A stretch of 64,000 bases of DNA from Chloroflexota bacterium (GTDB taxonomy: Bacteria > Chloroflexota > Anaerolineae > Anaerolineales > Villigracilaceae), in NCBI GenBank assembly GCA_016195815.1, contig JACPYX010000001.1, forward strand, positions 62,001 through 126,000, in the 5' to 3' direction. This document shows, piece after piece, positions 1 to 10,282 of this stretch. The position numbers and the translations under genes were made by a program. The stretch's first letter is position 1. The number at the start of each line of letters is the position of its first letter. The notes under the pieces were generated by a model. It made no database searches. It worked only from the letters and a program-made list of their open reading frames with translations, and was not told the origin of the DNA.

Positions 1-575
1 CGGATGGCGTCAATGTGGCCGGTCTGCCAGTAGACCGGCGGCAGGATCTGGCGCGGGGCATTGTATGGCTCAGCAACGCCGTCCACTTCAAGCAAAGGCT
101 TCATTGGTTTGTCCTCGCCGTTGAAGCGCCACATCTTGAACGGATTCTGCCCGGCGGGGACTACGCCGCGCACACAGTCCGCATCTTTATGTTCGAGTAA
201 GATGCGAACCGCATCATCCACCAGATCACGCGGGCGAATGGGCGAGGTGGGACGAAGTTGAATCAAGACATCCGGTTTGTAGTTTTCGTTTTCGGCCAGC
301 CATTTCAACGCGTGTTCAAAGACAGGCAAATCGAGCGTTTTGTCCTGCGCCAATTCAGCCGGGCGCATGAACGGCGTCTCAGCGCCCCACTCACGCGCCG
401 CTGCTGCGATCTCCTCGTCGTCCGTACTGACGATGATACGCGTTACCGACCCGGATTGTTTGGCCGCGGCGATGCTCCAGGCAATCAGTGGATAGCCTGC
501 GAAACTGCGAATATTTTTACGCGGGATGCCTTTCGAGCCGCCGCGCGCGGGGATAAGAGCAAGAATTTCAGTCAT
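1..575 (-). CDS. Acylneuraminate cytidylyltransferase (NeuA/PtmB-like), C-terminus beyond window
   Basis: The reading frame starts with ATG at 575 and stays open for 191 codons to the window edge, so the C-terminus is missing. Visible motifs are typical of CMP-nonulosonate synthetases: the CTP-binding loop LIPARGGSKGIPRKN at residues 7-21, a STDDEEIA segment, LRPTSPIR, and a GH(I)D element near the cut. The family joins CMP to a nine-carbon acid sugar (sialic, legionaminic or pseudaminic acid) in the cytoplasm before transfer to a glycan. The start overlaps the stop of the upstream SDR gene (TAATG), so the two are translationally coupled. The same SDR-cytidylyltransferase pair is known as ptmA-ptmB in Campylobacter flagellin glycosylation loci. 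The exact sugar cannot be read from the sequence. Confidence 0.88.
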   Translation of the reverse strand, partial: MTEILALIPARGGSKGIPRKNIRSFAGYPLIAWSIAAAKQSGSVTRIIVSTDDEEIAAAAREWGAETPFMRPAELAQDKTLDLPVFEHALKWLAENENYKPDVLIQLRPTSPIRPRDLVDDAVRILLEHKDADCVRGVVPAGQNPFKMWRFNGEDKPMKPLLEVDGVAEPYNAPRQILPPVYWQTGHIDAI

Positions 576-1402
576 TACCACGCCGTCCATCCGCCATCCA
601 CGACGACGTTATTGCCGGTCATGTACGAGGACGCGTCCGAGGCGAGGAACAACAAAGCGCCGTTCATTTCATCCTTCTTTGCCATGCGGCCCAAAATAGT
701 TTTGGCCGAATAATTGTTGACAAAATAATCTTCATGGTTATTGAACACGCCGCCCGGCGTGAGCGCATTGACGCGAATTTCCGTCCCGGCATAATACGCG
801 GCCAGATATTTGGTAAAGCCCATCACGCCCGCTTTGGTCACAGTGTAATAGACGGGTTTATACGCCACGCGCTTGCCATCTTTGATATAAATCCGCTGGT
901 CGGGTCCATTGAGTCCATACGTCGAGCAGATGTTGATGATGCTTCCTTTCTTGCCTTGCGCGAGCATCGGCTTGACACAGGCCTGCGTGACCAAAAACAT
1001 GCCGGTCAGGTTTACGCTCATGGCCGCGTTCCAATCCGCGAGCGGATAATCTTCAAACGCGCCCGGTGCGATTCCTTTCGAGGCCGCGCCGGGATCGAAC
1101 TTTGGATCGAGGGCCGCCGAATTCACCAGAACGTCGAGCCGCCCAAAGTCCGAGAGAACCGCAGCGGCCATCGTCGAAACGGAATCAGGGTTTGTGATGT
1201 CGGCTTGAATCGCTTTGGCGCGATAACCGTCAGCAATTAATCCATCTGCAATTTTTTTGGCCGCCTCGCCGTTGAGATCAACCACCGCGACCGCCGCGCC
1301 CGCTTCGGCGAGAGTTTTACAAAACTCCGCGCCCAGCAAACCCACGCCGCCGGTGACAATCGCCGCGCGGCCGCTCAAATCAAATTTATCCTGGATCTTC
1401 AT
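575..1402 (-). CDS. SDR-family oxidoreductase, PtmA-like
   Basis: A 275-residue classical short-chain dehydrogenase/reductase. It has the nucleotide-binding TGGVGLLG near residues 17-24, the NSA version of the NAG motif, a catalytic Ser in the NICSTYG segment and the YTVTK (YxxxK) catalytic pair. The C-terminal VVVDGGWTAW is the usual SDR ending. It overlaps the cytidylyltransferase gene by one base. By analogy with PtmA in Campylobacter, a role in modifying or making a nonulosonic acid precursor is likely. The substrate is inferred from context only. Eight bases separate it from the upstream membrane protein, so it sits inside an operon. Confidence 0.8.
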   Translation of the reverse strand: MKIQDKFDLSGRAAIVTGGVGLLGAEFCKTLAEAGAAVAVVDLNGEAAKKIADGLIADGYRAKAIQADITNPDSVSTMAAAVLSDFGRLDVLVNSAALDPKFDPGAASKGIAPGAFEDYPLADWNAAMSVNLTGMFLVTQACVKPMLAQGKKGSIINICSTYGLNGPDQRIYIKDGKRVAYKPVYYTVTKAGVMGFTKYLAAYYAGTEIRVNALTPGGVFNNHEDYFVNNYSAKTILGRMAKKDEMNGALLFLASDASSYMTGNNVVVDGGWTAW

Positions 1403-1410
1403 GTTTCCTC

Positions 1411-2970
1411 TTACGGCGCGGCGGTGTACACTTCATCGCCCGACGATTTATACGCGAGATACAGACCCTTGCTCAATGTGATTGCGTCCGTCGAAGTGTT
1501 CTCGCCACCGGCGAATAACGCCAGCACGGCCCTGCCCGCGTTGATCTCTGCCTGCATCTGCGCCACGCCTTGATCGAAACCGGGCCGCGCTTCCGCGGTG
1601 ACGGGATCGAAGTCGTTGGGCAGTACATACGCGCCGCGCCCAGTATACAGATAGACCGCGCCGGGTTCGTTGGTATAAATTTTTACGTCGGCTGGCAGGC
1701 CGCGCAGGAATTCCATTGCCTGCGAGTCATACCATTGGAACGAAGCGTAGGCCGTCCCGCCTTTTTCAAGTTCCCGCACCGTCAGGGTCTGGTTATAAGC
1801 AGAAACGCCGAAAATAAAAACGGCCAATACAATCACAAGCTCACGCCGCTTGTTCCACAACCATAAGCCAAAAACCACCAGCAATATCAGAAGCGAGACG
1901 TAGACCGGAGCCAGGATTCGAACTTTGAATTTTGTGGACGCATCGAACAAGAGCATCGTGGCAATGATGGACGCCAAATAGCCAAAAACGTATAACCCGT
2001 TTGTGAATGCAACAACCTCCCCTCTTCCCGATGGAGAGGGGTGAGGGACGAGGGGCTGAACGAAACTTTTCCAGGCCTTGACCAAAATCCAGATCAAGGT
2101 TGCGGCGAGGATCAAGGCTGTCATCAATCCAAAGAAGGGAGTCTTGAACAGCACGCGCCGCCATGGCTCGACGGGCATGAGAAAAATCGAAATGTTGTAG
2201 AGCGCGGTATCAAAATTGGCGGATGTGATCGGATGCCACACCAGTTCGCGATTGGTCACGCTTCCGCCGACGATTTGATTGCGGAGCGCCCAGCCAGCCA
2301 TCCACGGCAAAACGCTTGCGATGAAGATTCCAACGCCGGTCAATCGTTTGCGCCATGTATCATGCAGAATGATGAGCGCAACGATGAACGTCGCTATCAG
2401 GGCCAGCCCCGCATAACGCGTCAGATAGGCCGCGCCAACGAAGATTCCACATGAGACCAGCCACAGCCAGTGATTATCCCTTTCAAAGTAGAGATCGAAC
2501 ATCCAAAACGCGAGCAGACTCAAAAAAATGAACAGCGGTTCGCTCATCGCGACGGCATGCACGCGCAAAAGCGAATCGTTTACGACAAACAACGCGGCAA
2601 GCACAAGCCCGGCAGGCAATGACTTTGTCATGCGCCAGCCGAGGATGCCGAGCAGGGCTGTATTGAGTCCGAACAACAAGGCGTTGACAAAACGAGCGCC
2701 GCGCAGTGGGTCAAGACCGGGCAATCCAACCAGGGCCAGCACAGACGAAAAGCCGGGCGGGAAATGGATCGCCGGGCCGTTGCTTGCCAGCCAGGCTTCG
2801 CGATAACCATTCCCGGCCAGCAGGCTGCGCGCCCCCGCGATGTATGCGATGGAATCATCCGAGAGACCAAGGCCTTCGGGAGTCGCTTTGAGAATGAGAA
2901 AGACGCCCAAAACGGACAGCAGGCTGAGGGTCAGAAAAGAGGCGAGACGGAATATCGTAGTGCGATTCAT
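1411..2970 (-). CDS. Multi-span membrane glycosyltransferase (GT-C/ArnT-PMT-like)
   Basis: A 519-residue integral membrane protein with about ten hydrophobic segments and an acidic residue in the first large outer loop (LGLSDDSIAYIAGARSLL), the pattern of polyprenyl-phosphate-sugar dependent GT-C enzymes. These transfer a sugar from a lipid carrier on the outer face of the membrane. The exact family and sugar are not recognised. A GC-rich palindromic insert at about 2019-2062 encodes the run LVPHPSPSGRGE in the middle of the protein. That run has no membrane character and looks like a repeat inserted in frame. It lies between sat-cysC and the SDR gene on the same strand. Confidence 0.7.
   Translation of the reverse strand: MNRTTIFRLASFLTLSLLSVLGVFLILKATPEGLGLSDDSIAYIAGARSLLAGNGYREAWLASNGPAIHFPPGFSSVLALVGLPGLDPLRGARFVNALLFGLNTALLGILGWRMTKSLPAGLVLAALFVVNDSLLRVHAVAMSEPLFIFLSLLAFWMFDLYFERDNHWLWLVSCGIFVGAAYLTRYAGLALIATFIVALIILHDTWRKRLTGVGIFIASVLPWMAGWALRNQIVGGSVTNRELVWHPITSANFDTALYNISIFLMPVEPWRRVLFKTPFFGLMTALILAATLIWILVKAWKSFVQPLVPHPSPSGRGEVVAFTNGLYVFGYLASIIATMLLFDASTKFKVRILAPVYVSLLILLVVFGLWLWNKRRELVIVLAVFIFGVSAYNQTLTVRELEKGGTAYASFQWYDSQAMEFLRGLPADVKIYTNEPGAVYLYTGRGAYVLPNDFDPVTAEARPGFDQGVAQMQAEINAGRAVLALFAGGENTSTDAITLSKGLYLAYKSSGDEVYTAAP
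2019..2062. repeat. GC-rich palindromic insert inside a reading frame (copy 1)
   Basis: CCCCTCTTC and GGAGAGGGG form an inverted repeat, followed by GTGAGGGACGAGGGG. The element lies in frame inside the membrane protein gene and resembles elements at 53410-53462 (rlmD) and 56938-56975 (F420 enzyme), which share a palindromic CCCTCTCC/GGAGAGGG core followed by a TGAGG tail. Confidence 0.75.
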
Positions 2971-2985
2971 AAATTTACACAGAGG

Positions 2986-3003
2986 CGACTCGCGAGTCGC
3001 CCC
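2986..3003. repeat. Perfect 18-bp palindrome between sat-cysC and the GT-C gene
   Basis: GGCGACTCGCGAGTCGCC reads the same on both strands and lies in the 39-base gap between sat-cysC and the next gene. There is no T-run, so it is more likely a REP-like dispersed palindrome or an mRNA-stabilising hairpin than a terminator. Confidence 0.7.
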
Positions 3004-3009
3004 TGCCTT

Positions 3010-4758
<1,749 letters not shown>

Positions 4759-4880
4759 TTAGAATTGCGGTGTAACTTTGGTCACAGTTTGGCATAAACC
4801 GCCGCCTTGTTCAACACAAGTCTGCGCCCATATTGAGCAGGACAAGCGCCCGTCACTTTATTTCACAATCGCAAGCGGAA

Positions 4881-4907
4881 ATTATACTTCAAAATTCAGT
4901 CTGTGAA
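4881..4907 (-). promoter_or_regulatory. Candidate promoter for sat-cysC
   Basis: On the minus strand a TATAAT (4881-4886) is preceded by TTCACA (4902-4907) with a 15-base spacer, shorter than ideal. The -35 element lies within the palindrome at 4891-4911. The leader to the sat-cysC start would be about 130 bases. The rest of the gap 4744-4997 shows nothing else recognisable. Confidence 0.45.
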
Positions 4908-4911
4908 TTTT
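4891..4911. promoter_or_regulatory. Operator-like palindrome, copy 1 (sat-cysC / GT-C divergent gap)
   Basis: AAAATTCA (4891-4898), five bases, TGAATTTT (4904-4911): perfect 8-bp arms. The same core AATTCA-N5-TGAATT occurs at 28300-28316 and 47410-47426, each time in a promoter region of this glycan locus. It is likely the binding site of a dimeric regulator, with the winged-helix protein at 27816-28292 as prime candidate. Confidence 0.7.
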
Positions 4912-4985
4912 AGAAATTGGCCCGGCCGCCAAGAGACCTAAAGCCGCGTGGAACAAAAACTCGAAGGGAAAGAGAACGCTTACGA

Positions 4986-4991
4986 TATAAT
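4986..4991 (+). promoter_or_regulatory. Possible -10 box giving a leaderless transcript
   Basis: A perfect TATAAT ends six bases before the ATG at 4998, and the start has no clear Shine-Dalgarno sequence. Transcription would begin at or next to the start codon. No good -35 is seen (best TCGAAG, 3 of 6), so this is tentative. Confidence 0.35.
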
Positions 4992-4997
4992 CAAAAA

Positions 4998-6593
4998 ATG
5001 AATTCCAAATTCCTCCGCAATTTTCTTTTCGCCCTGCTCACGCTTAGCTTTTTATATTATGCCTACCGTTACATCGAAGCCAGCAGTTTTGCAGCGGCAG
5101 GACAAAAATTTTATGTGCTCTTCGATGATGCCATGATCTCGATGCGCTATGCATACAATCTGGCGCGCGGCTTGGGCCCTGTCTGGAATGCGGGCGAGCG
5201 CGTCGAAGGCTTTACCAATCCGCTCTGGGTCGGCTTCATGGCGCTTTTCCACCTGCTCCCCATTCCGCTTTCCAGGACGAGCCTTTACATTCAATGGAGC
5301 GGCGCGGTCTTCCTGGCCGCCAATCTTTATTTCGTGCGCCGCATCGTCGAACATTTCACCAACGACCTCCTGACCATGCTGGCGGCTGTGGCATTGACCG
5401 CTTTTTACGCGCCGCTCATTTCATGGGGACTGCTTGGGATGGAAGTCAGTTTGCTGGCCCTGATTCTGACTGCCGTAGTCTGGCTTTGTTTGCGAAACGG
5501 TCTCGAGCGCTTCTCCATCCCGACCTATATCCTCCTGGCCGTTTCAACATTGATTCGCTTCGATATGGCGGTTCCGTATCTGGTCATCCTGGCAGTTCTG
5601 TTCATCGTTCAGAAACAGCATCGCAAGCGGCATCTGTTATGGGGACTCGGCCTGCTCATATTGTTCCTGGGCGTCCAAACATTGGGGCGCTATTTCTATT
5701 ACGGACAATGGCTCCCAAACACATATTATCTGAAAGTGGAGGGCTGGCCGTTTTCCCTGCGTATCCTGCGCGGATTATATGCCCTGGTGAATTTTATCTA
5801 TTATTCGAACTGGGTGCTTTTCCTATTACCGCTTTCTTTGTTCTTCTTCCGGCGCGATTGGAAAGTGACTCTGCTGTCGGCGGTTTTCATCGGGCAATTG
5901 GCCTACAGCGTTTACGTCGGCGGGGACGCGTGGGAGGATCACGGCGGCGCGAACCGTTATATCGCCATTGCCATGCCGCTGTTCTTCGCGGGCTTCGCAT
6001 GGTCGCTGAATGAACTGCGTCAGAAGGCCGCGGCCGCTTTCGGGTCGAGGAGAGTTGCGGAAGTTAGTTCACGCCTGGTCTGGCTGGCTGTGTTCGTCAT
6101 CTCCATCCTGAACTTCAACGCGCTGATCGGCGATTGGAAATCCATCGAGCGTTGGGAATTACGGCGCAAGCCCGATTTTGTGGCAGGCAGCCAGCGCAAC
6201 CTGCAAATTGCATTGGCCCTGCAAAACACCACCAGGCCCGGCGCGTCGATTGCCGTGATCGGCGCCGGAACGATTCCATATTTTCTGCCCAACCGATACG
6301 CGATTGATATTCTGGGCAAGGCCGATCCTTATATCGCGCACGAGAAAGTCCGCACGCCGATGAGCATTGAGGATATTCCGAACATGCGGCCCGGACACAT
6401 GAAATGGGATTATGCTCACACATTTGGCGAGCTAAAGCCCGATGTAATCGTGGCGATTTGGGAAGGCACCGACAAAGAAGCCGCGCCGTACCTGGTGAAT
6501 TATTACTACGCAGTGGTTGGCGACGGCGTGAAAGTTTATCTGCGGAAAGATTCGCAGAATATCTTATGGGATAAAGTCCAGGTCAAAAACTGA
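4998..6593 (+). CDS. Multi-span membrane glycosyltransferase (GT-C, AftB-like motif)
   Basis: The 531-residue protein starts with a hydrophobic segment followed by FDDAMISMRYAYNLARGLG and then WNAGERVEGFTNPLW. This motif pair is found in a large GT-C family that includes mycobacterial arabinofuranosyltransferase AftB; the paired Asp residues are the presumed catalytic or metal site in the first outer loop. About ten membrane spans follow, then a soluble C-terminal outer domain. An in-frame upstream extension to 4917 exists, but its Arg/Lys-rich sequence is unlike the family, so ATG 4998 is preferred. It is divergent from sat-cysC, and its 3' end overlaps the convergent oxidoreductase gene by 11 bases. 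Confidence 0.78.
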   Translation: MNSKFLRNFLFALLTLSFLYYAYRYIEASSFAAAGQKFYVLFDDAMISMRYAYNLARGLGPVWNAGERVEGFTNPLWVGFMALFHLLPIPLSRTSLYIQWSGAVFLAANLYFVRRIVEHFTNDLLTMLAAVALTAFYAPLISWGLLGMEVSLLALILTAVVWLCLRNGLERFSIPTYILLAVSTLIRFDMAVPYLVILAVLFIVQKQHRKRHLLWGLGLLILFLGVQTLGRYFYYGQWLPNTYYLKVEGWPFSLRILRGLYALVNFIYYSNWVLFLLPLSLFFFRRDWKVTLLSAVFIGQLAYSVYVGGDAWEDHGGANRYIAIAMPLFFAGFAWSLNELRQKAAAAFGSRRVAEVSSRLVWLAVFVISILNFNALIGDWKSIERWELRRKPDFVAGSQRNLQIALALQNTTRPGASIAVIGAGTIPYFLPNRYAIDILGKADPYIAHEKVRTPMSIEDIPNMRPGHMKWDYAHTFGELKPDVIVAIWEGTDKEAAPYLVNYYYAVVGDGVKVYLRKDSQNILWDKVQVKN

Positions 6594-7605
6594 CCGCGCG
6601 GCCTGATCGCTGGGACTCTTTGGCCGCCAACGCGAGACGCAAGGCTTGAATGCCATCTTGCAGATTACAGGCCGGTTCAGACTCCCCGCGAACGACCTCA
6701 ACAAAATGACGCGTTTGCGCCACGAAAAGCTGGTTCCGTTCAAACCCGTCCGGCAGTTTGTACTGCTCGACAATAGTCGCGGGCGGGTTATCGCTCCATG
6801 TTCCAAACTCGGCGGGCATTTTGAAAAAGTTCAAAACGCCATCGGCATTATCCCAACGAAGAGCGCCTTGCGTGCCGACAATTTCCAAGCGATGACTTGG
6901 CGGTCTTTGAACATAATTCAAATGTACGCTTCCGACCGCACCATTTGAAAACTTCAAGCCGATCTCAGCTACATCTTCAACATCAATTTCCAGCGGGGAA
7001 CTATGCCCATTGAACGACCACAAAGATTCGACATCGCCGAGAATGAATCGCAAATAATCCAGCGGATGAGTCAGCGTGATGATCACGCCGCCGCCCAGGT
7101 CGGCGCGCGCCGCGTAACTCCGGCGGTAATCCTCCCACGGATGCCACTGCGGAAGATACTCGCCCCAATGTGCATGGACAGTGATGATTTTTCCGAGCGC
7201 ATTCGATTGAATTAATTCGCGCGCTTTGTTGAGCGTGGGATGATAGCGAAATTGAAATCCGACCAGAATCCTGCTTCCGCTTTTCTCGGCGGCTTGTTGC
7301 AAAACATCCAATCTCGCAAGAGAATTTGAAACAGGCTTTTCCAGCAAAATATGGCAGCCCGCTTTGGCGGCGGGAATGGCAACGTCCAAATGCAATGATG
7401 TTGGGTTGGCAACGATGACCGCCTCGGGTTTGTGTTTTTTCAGCGCTTCCGTCAAATCGGTTTCAACAGGATAGCCTGCCAGCTCATCATCCGGCAAGGT
7501 GGCACGATGACTGCGAAGCAGAATAACATCTTTTTCACCGAGGGCGATCAGGTTGCGAAAGTGGCGACGGCCAATGGAGCCGAGTCCGGCAATGAGGAAT
7601 TTCAT
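6583..7605 (-). CDS. Gfo/Idh/MocA-family NAD(P)-dependent oxidoreductase
   Basis: A 340-residue protein with an N-terminal Rossmann fold (GLGSIGRRHFRNL, residues 7-19) and the family EKP motif (HILLEKPVSN) near residue 95 that carries the catalytic Lys. The C-terminal half has the alpha/beta domain of the family (GVIITLTHPLDYLRFILG). Such enzymes oxidise or reduce sugar rings, often nucleotide sugars; in Campylobacter a related protein (PtmF) belongs to the legionaminic acid set. Here the substrate is unknown. The gene is convergent with the upstream membrane protein and shares 11 bases with it at the 3' end. Confidence 0.85.
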   Translation of the reverse strand: MKFLIAGLGSIGRRHFRNLIALGEKDVILLRSHRATLPDDELAGYPVETDLTEALKKHKPEAVIVANPTSLHLDVAIPAAKAGCHILLEKPVSNSLARLDVLQQAAEKSGSRILVGFQFRYHPTLNKARELIQSNALGKIITVHAHWGEYLPQWHPWEDYRRSYAARADLGGGVIITLTHPLDYLRFILGDVESLWSFNGHSSPLEIDVEDVAEIGLKFSNGAVGSVHLNYVQRPPSHRLEIVGTQGALRWDNADGVLNFFKMPAEFGTWSDNPPATIVEQYKLPDGFERNQLFVAQTRHFVEVVRGESEPACNLQDGIQALRLALAAKESQRSGRAVSF

Positions 7606-7621
7606 ATCAAAACCTTTTTGG

Positions 7622-7671
7622 ACAGGGATTACACGGATGCTCCGCGCACGGAAAAAATTAAAAATCCGTGC
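7622..7671. repeat. Dispersed-type inverted repeat between genes
   Basis: CACGGAT (7632-7638) and ATCCGTG (7664-7670) flank a 25-base loop, preceded by GGGATTA. Wording of this type (GGATTACACGGATG) recurs in many genomes as an intergenic repeat. There is no T-run. It fills the gap between the sulfotransferase and oxidoreductase genes. Confidence 0.5.
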
Positions 7672-7680
7672 ATCGAATCA

Positions 7681-8715
7681 TTACCACTCCAAATCCTTCT
7701 CGTACTTCCACCTGACCAGCATCTCACCCGCGAGCTCCTTGAAAATTGCTTTGTCGCGCGCGGTGAATAATTTTTCCCAATTGCCAGCCTGTCCTTTCGG
7801 CAGGAAAGATGCGATGTCTTCATTACGTTTGGTTTGCCATTCCTCGTCGGGATTGGAGGCCATCTCGGCCTTGATTTCTTTTTCCAACAGCTTGCCGATC
7901 TTATTCACGCCGAGAAATTTCCAAAGTCTGCTCATCTCGTCAAAAGGCCTCGCGAGCAAATCTTCATAACGCAAGCCAAAATAATTTTTGCCGTAAAGTC
8001 TGCGCGCCTCGTCTTCTGTCTCCTGCAAGTTTTGTACCCAGCCGTTTGCCACGCGGCGGATGAAAGCTTCCGTGAAAATGGAGCGCGTTCCATCTGTAAA
8101 AGGAGCTTGGTCTTTTCGTAAATCTTCGATGATGCGTTTATCTTCGGGCGACAAATATTTTGACTCTTCGACAAAATTGCGGAAGCGTTCTGAAATCAAC
8201 ACGTCGCGCCCATCGCGGACGATGTAAACGAGTTTCGCGTCGGGATAAATTACCTGCGCATCGCGCACGGCCTGTCCATGGATCGTAGATGACGGACTCT
8301 TGTCCCCCACGATCCTCTTGCCTTCCTTTGCCGCGTCGCGTTCCATGATGAAATCTGCCGCGGCGCGCAGGACGAGCGGAGAAAGGTCGCGTCCCTGATT
8401 CCAGCGGTTGGACTTGCGCGTCAGCCATTCTTCAATTTCTGCGGAATCAACTAATGACTTCAATAATGGCCGGCGCGTGAAGAAGTGAGCTTGATAATTG
8501 CAATGCACTTCGGGGTGCAAACGGGCAAGACGCATAAGAAGGGTTGTCCCTGAGCGGGCGTGGCCAAAGATGAAGAACTTCTCGCGCGGAAAGAACTGTT
8601 TGATCTCCGCCACTTCATCGCGCGTGATGGCTGGGATGGGGTTGCGGTTTTTCTTTTTTGGCTCGCCCTTGAGCAGGACGCGGGCGGCAGATTTGAGTCG
8701 TGTGAGGATTTCCAT
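7681..8715 (-). CDS. PAPS-dependent sulfotransferase family protein
   Basis: A 344-residue cytoplasmic protein. Its N-terminal third has FIFGHARSGTTLLMRLARLH, the 5'-phosphosulfate-binding loop of sulfotransferases, and the middle has VYIVRDGRDVLISERF, which matches the 3'-phosphate-binding region (R-x7-S). The start at 8715 has a good ribosome-binding site (GGAG, 5 bases from ATG); an in-frame extension to 8766 is rejected because it lies in repeat DNA. The donor PAPS can be made by sat-cysC at 3010-4743. In context the acceptor is probably a surface glycan, which is inference. Confidence 0.82.
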   Translation of the reverse strand: MEILTRLKSAARVLLKGEPKKKNRNPIPAITRDEVAEIKQFFPREKFFIFGHARSGTTLLMRLARLHPEVHCNYQAHFFTRRPLLKSLVDSAEIEEWLTRKSNRWNQGRDLSPLVLRAAADFIMERDAAKEGKRIVGDKSPSSTIHGQAVRDAQVIYPDAKLVYIVRDGRDVLISERFRNFVEESKYLSPEDKRIIEDLRKDQAPFTDGTRSIFTEAFIRRVANGWVQNLQETEDEARRLYGKNYFGLRYEDLLARPFDEMSRLWKFLGVNKIGKLLEKEIKAEMASNPDEEWQTKRNEDIASFLPKGQAGNWEKLFTARDKAIFKELAGEMLVRWKYEKDLEW

Positions 8716-8737
8716 ACTCTCCAATTTACCACAAAGA

Positions 8738-8818
8738 TTTCGAACCGCTAAGCACGCAAAGAACATAAAGAAAAAATCTTTGAATCTTTGCGGCCTTAGC
8801 GCTCTTCGCGGTTCGTTT
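8738..8818. repeat. Imperfect inverted repeat overlapping a gene end
   Basis: CGAACCGC (8741-8748) pairs with GCGGTTCG (8808-8815), with CTAAG/CTTAG and CAAAG/CTTTG sub-repeats between. It fills the gap before the sulfotransferase and supplies the last codons (KKTNREER) of the gene ending at 8796, so the repeat has reshaped that C-terminus. Confidence 0.55.
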
Positions 8819-10259
8819 TTTTCAACACTTTCAAAACAAACTCCGCCGTTCGCCTGCCGGACATCCCATCAGTGAATGTGATCTCATCTTCGACAAATTT
8901 AAGGCGCTGGGCTGCGTCGAGAGCGGGATTCGTTAAATAGAGATTCAACGCGTCCCGCAGTTGGCTCTCGTTCTCAGCCACGCGTCCGGCTTTTGCATCA
9001 CGAAAACGTTTATGCGTGGGCCAGTCGCCGATTTTCTTGAGGGATAGAGAAAACTTCTTCGGACGATTCCAACCATTTGGAGCATCAATCGTCGCGGCGA
9101 TCATTGGCGTATCGTGGACAGCGGTCTCTACCAGCATTGTTGAATAAACTGTCACAACTACATCCGAATATGCCATCATGGAGGATTTCTCGTCCATGTC
9201 TTCGCCGCCGTAGTAACCGAGCGATCCGCCCAACGCCACCGGCTGGACAACATGCACACGCGGATATTTCTTCTCCAACTCAAATACGCGGGCGCGTTCT
9301 TCGACAAAGATTTTCGGCTTGTCTTGAAAATGGCTGGGATGCAAACGAATCAACAACTGAGAGGGCTCTGCCAATAAATCCGATGAAACCAATTTCGCCA
9401 GCGCTTCGATGTTCGGGAAGTTCGGCGCAAAGTGGACAAAACTACTGGCGTACGAAATTAATTTACGCTGCGGATCGAGTCCGTGCAGTTTGAAATATTC
9501 GTCACGCGGCATGAGCCATTGCTCCCGGAAATATCCGTCATAGGATGGGATGCCGCCGATGTTCACATGGTCTGGATTCCAATCAGAGCCATAAACCAAT
9601 TCATCTTTTTGCAATTGAGACCAACACGTCGCCCACCGCACGTCTGCGCCTGAGACGTTGTACGACGATGAGTTGTCCCAGCCGACGATGACGGTCATGT
9701 TCGGGATTCCGCGTCGGGCAGATTCACGCAACAGATAACGATCCATACGCCAGCCGGGGGTTGATGCGATGACCATGTCGGGTTGGTATTTGTCGAAGAG
9801 GTCGGTGTAAATTCCCGGGTCGGGTGTGAAGCGGTTTTGCATCCGAATTAAAAATTTGCGCGCCCATGAAAAATTTCGCAGGAGGAGAATCATCAGCGCG
9901 GAGGGAATCCAAATGCCCAAACGGAATTTCCAGCCGTTCTCCGCCCAGACTTCCCAGATGTGGCTGTCCATGGCTTCGGTGTTGATGCGGCGCGAGCCGC
10001 CGACGCGGCGCAGGTAGGCGAGCAGCCACTGCCAGCGCGGGCTGACGGTTTTGGCATATTGATTCGCTTCTTTCAAACGCAAGCCTTCGATAGTGAGTCC
10101 GTGTTGCGTGTTGCGAGTTGCGAGTTTTGTTTTGAGTTCGTCATCTGTTAATAGAATGACTTCAACGCCCGCCGCAAGCAGGGTCGGGACGACGTCGCTT
10201 TGCAGGAAGTAGATGATTGCCATGCCGTGGTCGGCGGAGATGAATATGCGTTTGGTCAT
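8796..10259 (-). CDS. Surface-carbohydrate glycosyltransferase-like protein (GT-B fold)
   Basis: A 487-residue protein with no exact family recognised. The N-terminus (RIFISADHGMAIIYFL) and the C-terminal half (LLIRLHPSHFQD, then VVTVYSTMLVETAVHDTPMI) resemble GT-B proteins of the capsule or CDP-glycerol-transferase type, where a His in LHP and the ST-x3-E loop bind the nucleotide. The protein at 21636-23204 shares this layout (VIRIHPGERL, VYTTTTGLEMAMNGIPVI). One hydrophobic stretch near residue 120 may touch the membrane. A heptamer repeat at 10101-10124 adds LATRNTQHG near residue 46, and the last residues come from another repeat. Confidence 0.65.
   Translation of the reverse strand: MTKRIFISADHGMAIIYFLQSDVVPTLLAAGVEVILLTDDELKTKLATRNTQHGLTIEGLRLKEANQYAKTVSPRWQWLLAYLRRVGGSRRINTEAMDSHIWEVWAENGWKFRLGIWIPSALMILLLRNFSWARKFLIRMQNRFTPDPGIYTDLFDKYQPDMVIASTPGWRMDRYLLRESARRGIPNMTVIVGWDNSSSYNVSGADVRWATCWSQLQKDELVYGSDWNPDHVNIGGIPSYDGYFREQWLMPRDEYFKLHGLDPQRKLISYASSFVHFAPNFPNIEALAKLVSSDLLAEPSQLLIRLHPSHFQDKPKIFVEERARVFELEKKYPRVHVVQPVALGGSLGYYGGEDMDEKSSMMAYSDVVVTVYSTMLVETAVHDTPMIAATIDAPNGWNRPKKFSLSLKKIGDWPTHKRFRDAKAGRVAENESQLRDALNLYLTNPALDAAQRLKFVEDEITFTDGMSGRRTAEFVLKVLKKTNREER
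10101..10124. repeat. Heptamer array inside a gene (TTGCG[TA]G x3)
   Basis: Three contiguous 7-base units (TTGCGTG, TTGCGAG, TTGCGAG) lie in the glycosyltransferase-like gene and keep its frame. This is one of at least ten such arrays in the window, each with its own unit. Confidence 0.6.
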
Positions 10260-10282
10260 GTAGTTTGATTTTACCCGCTGGT

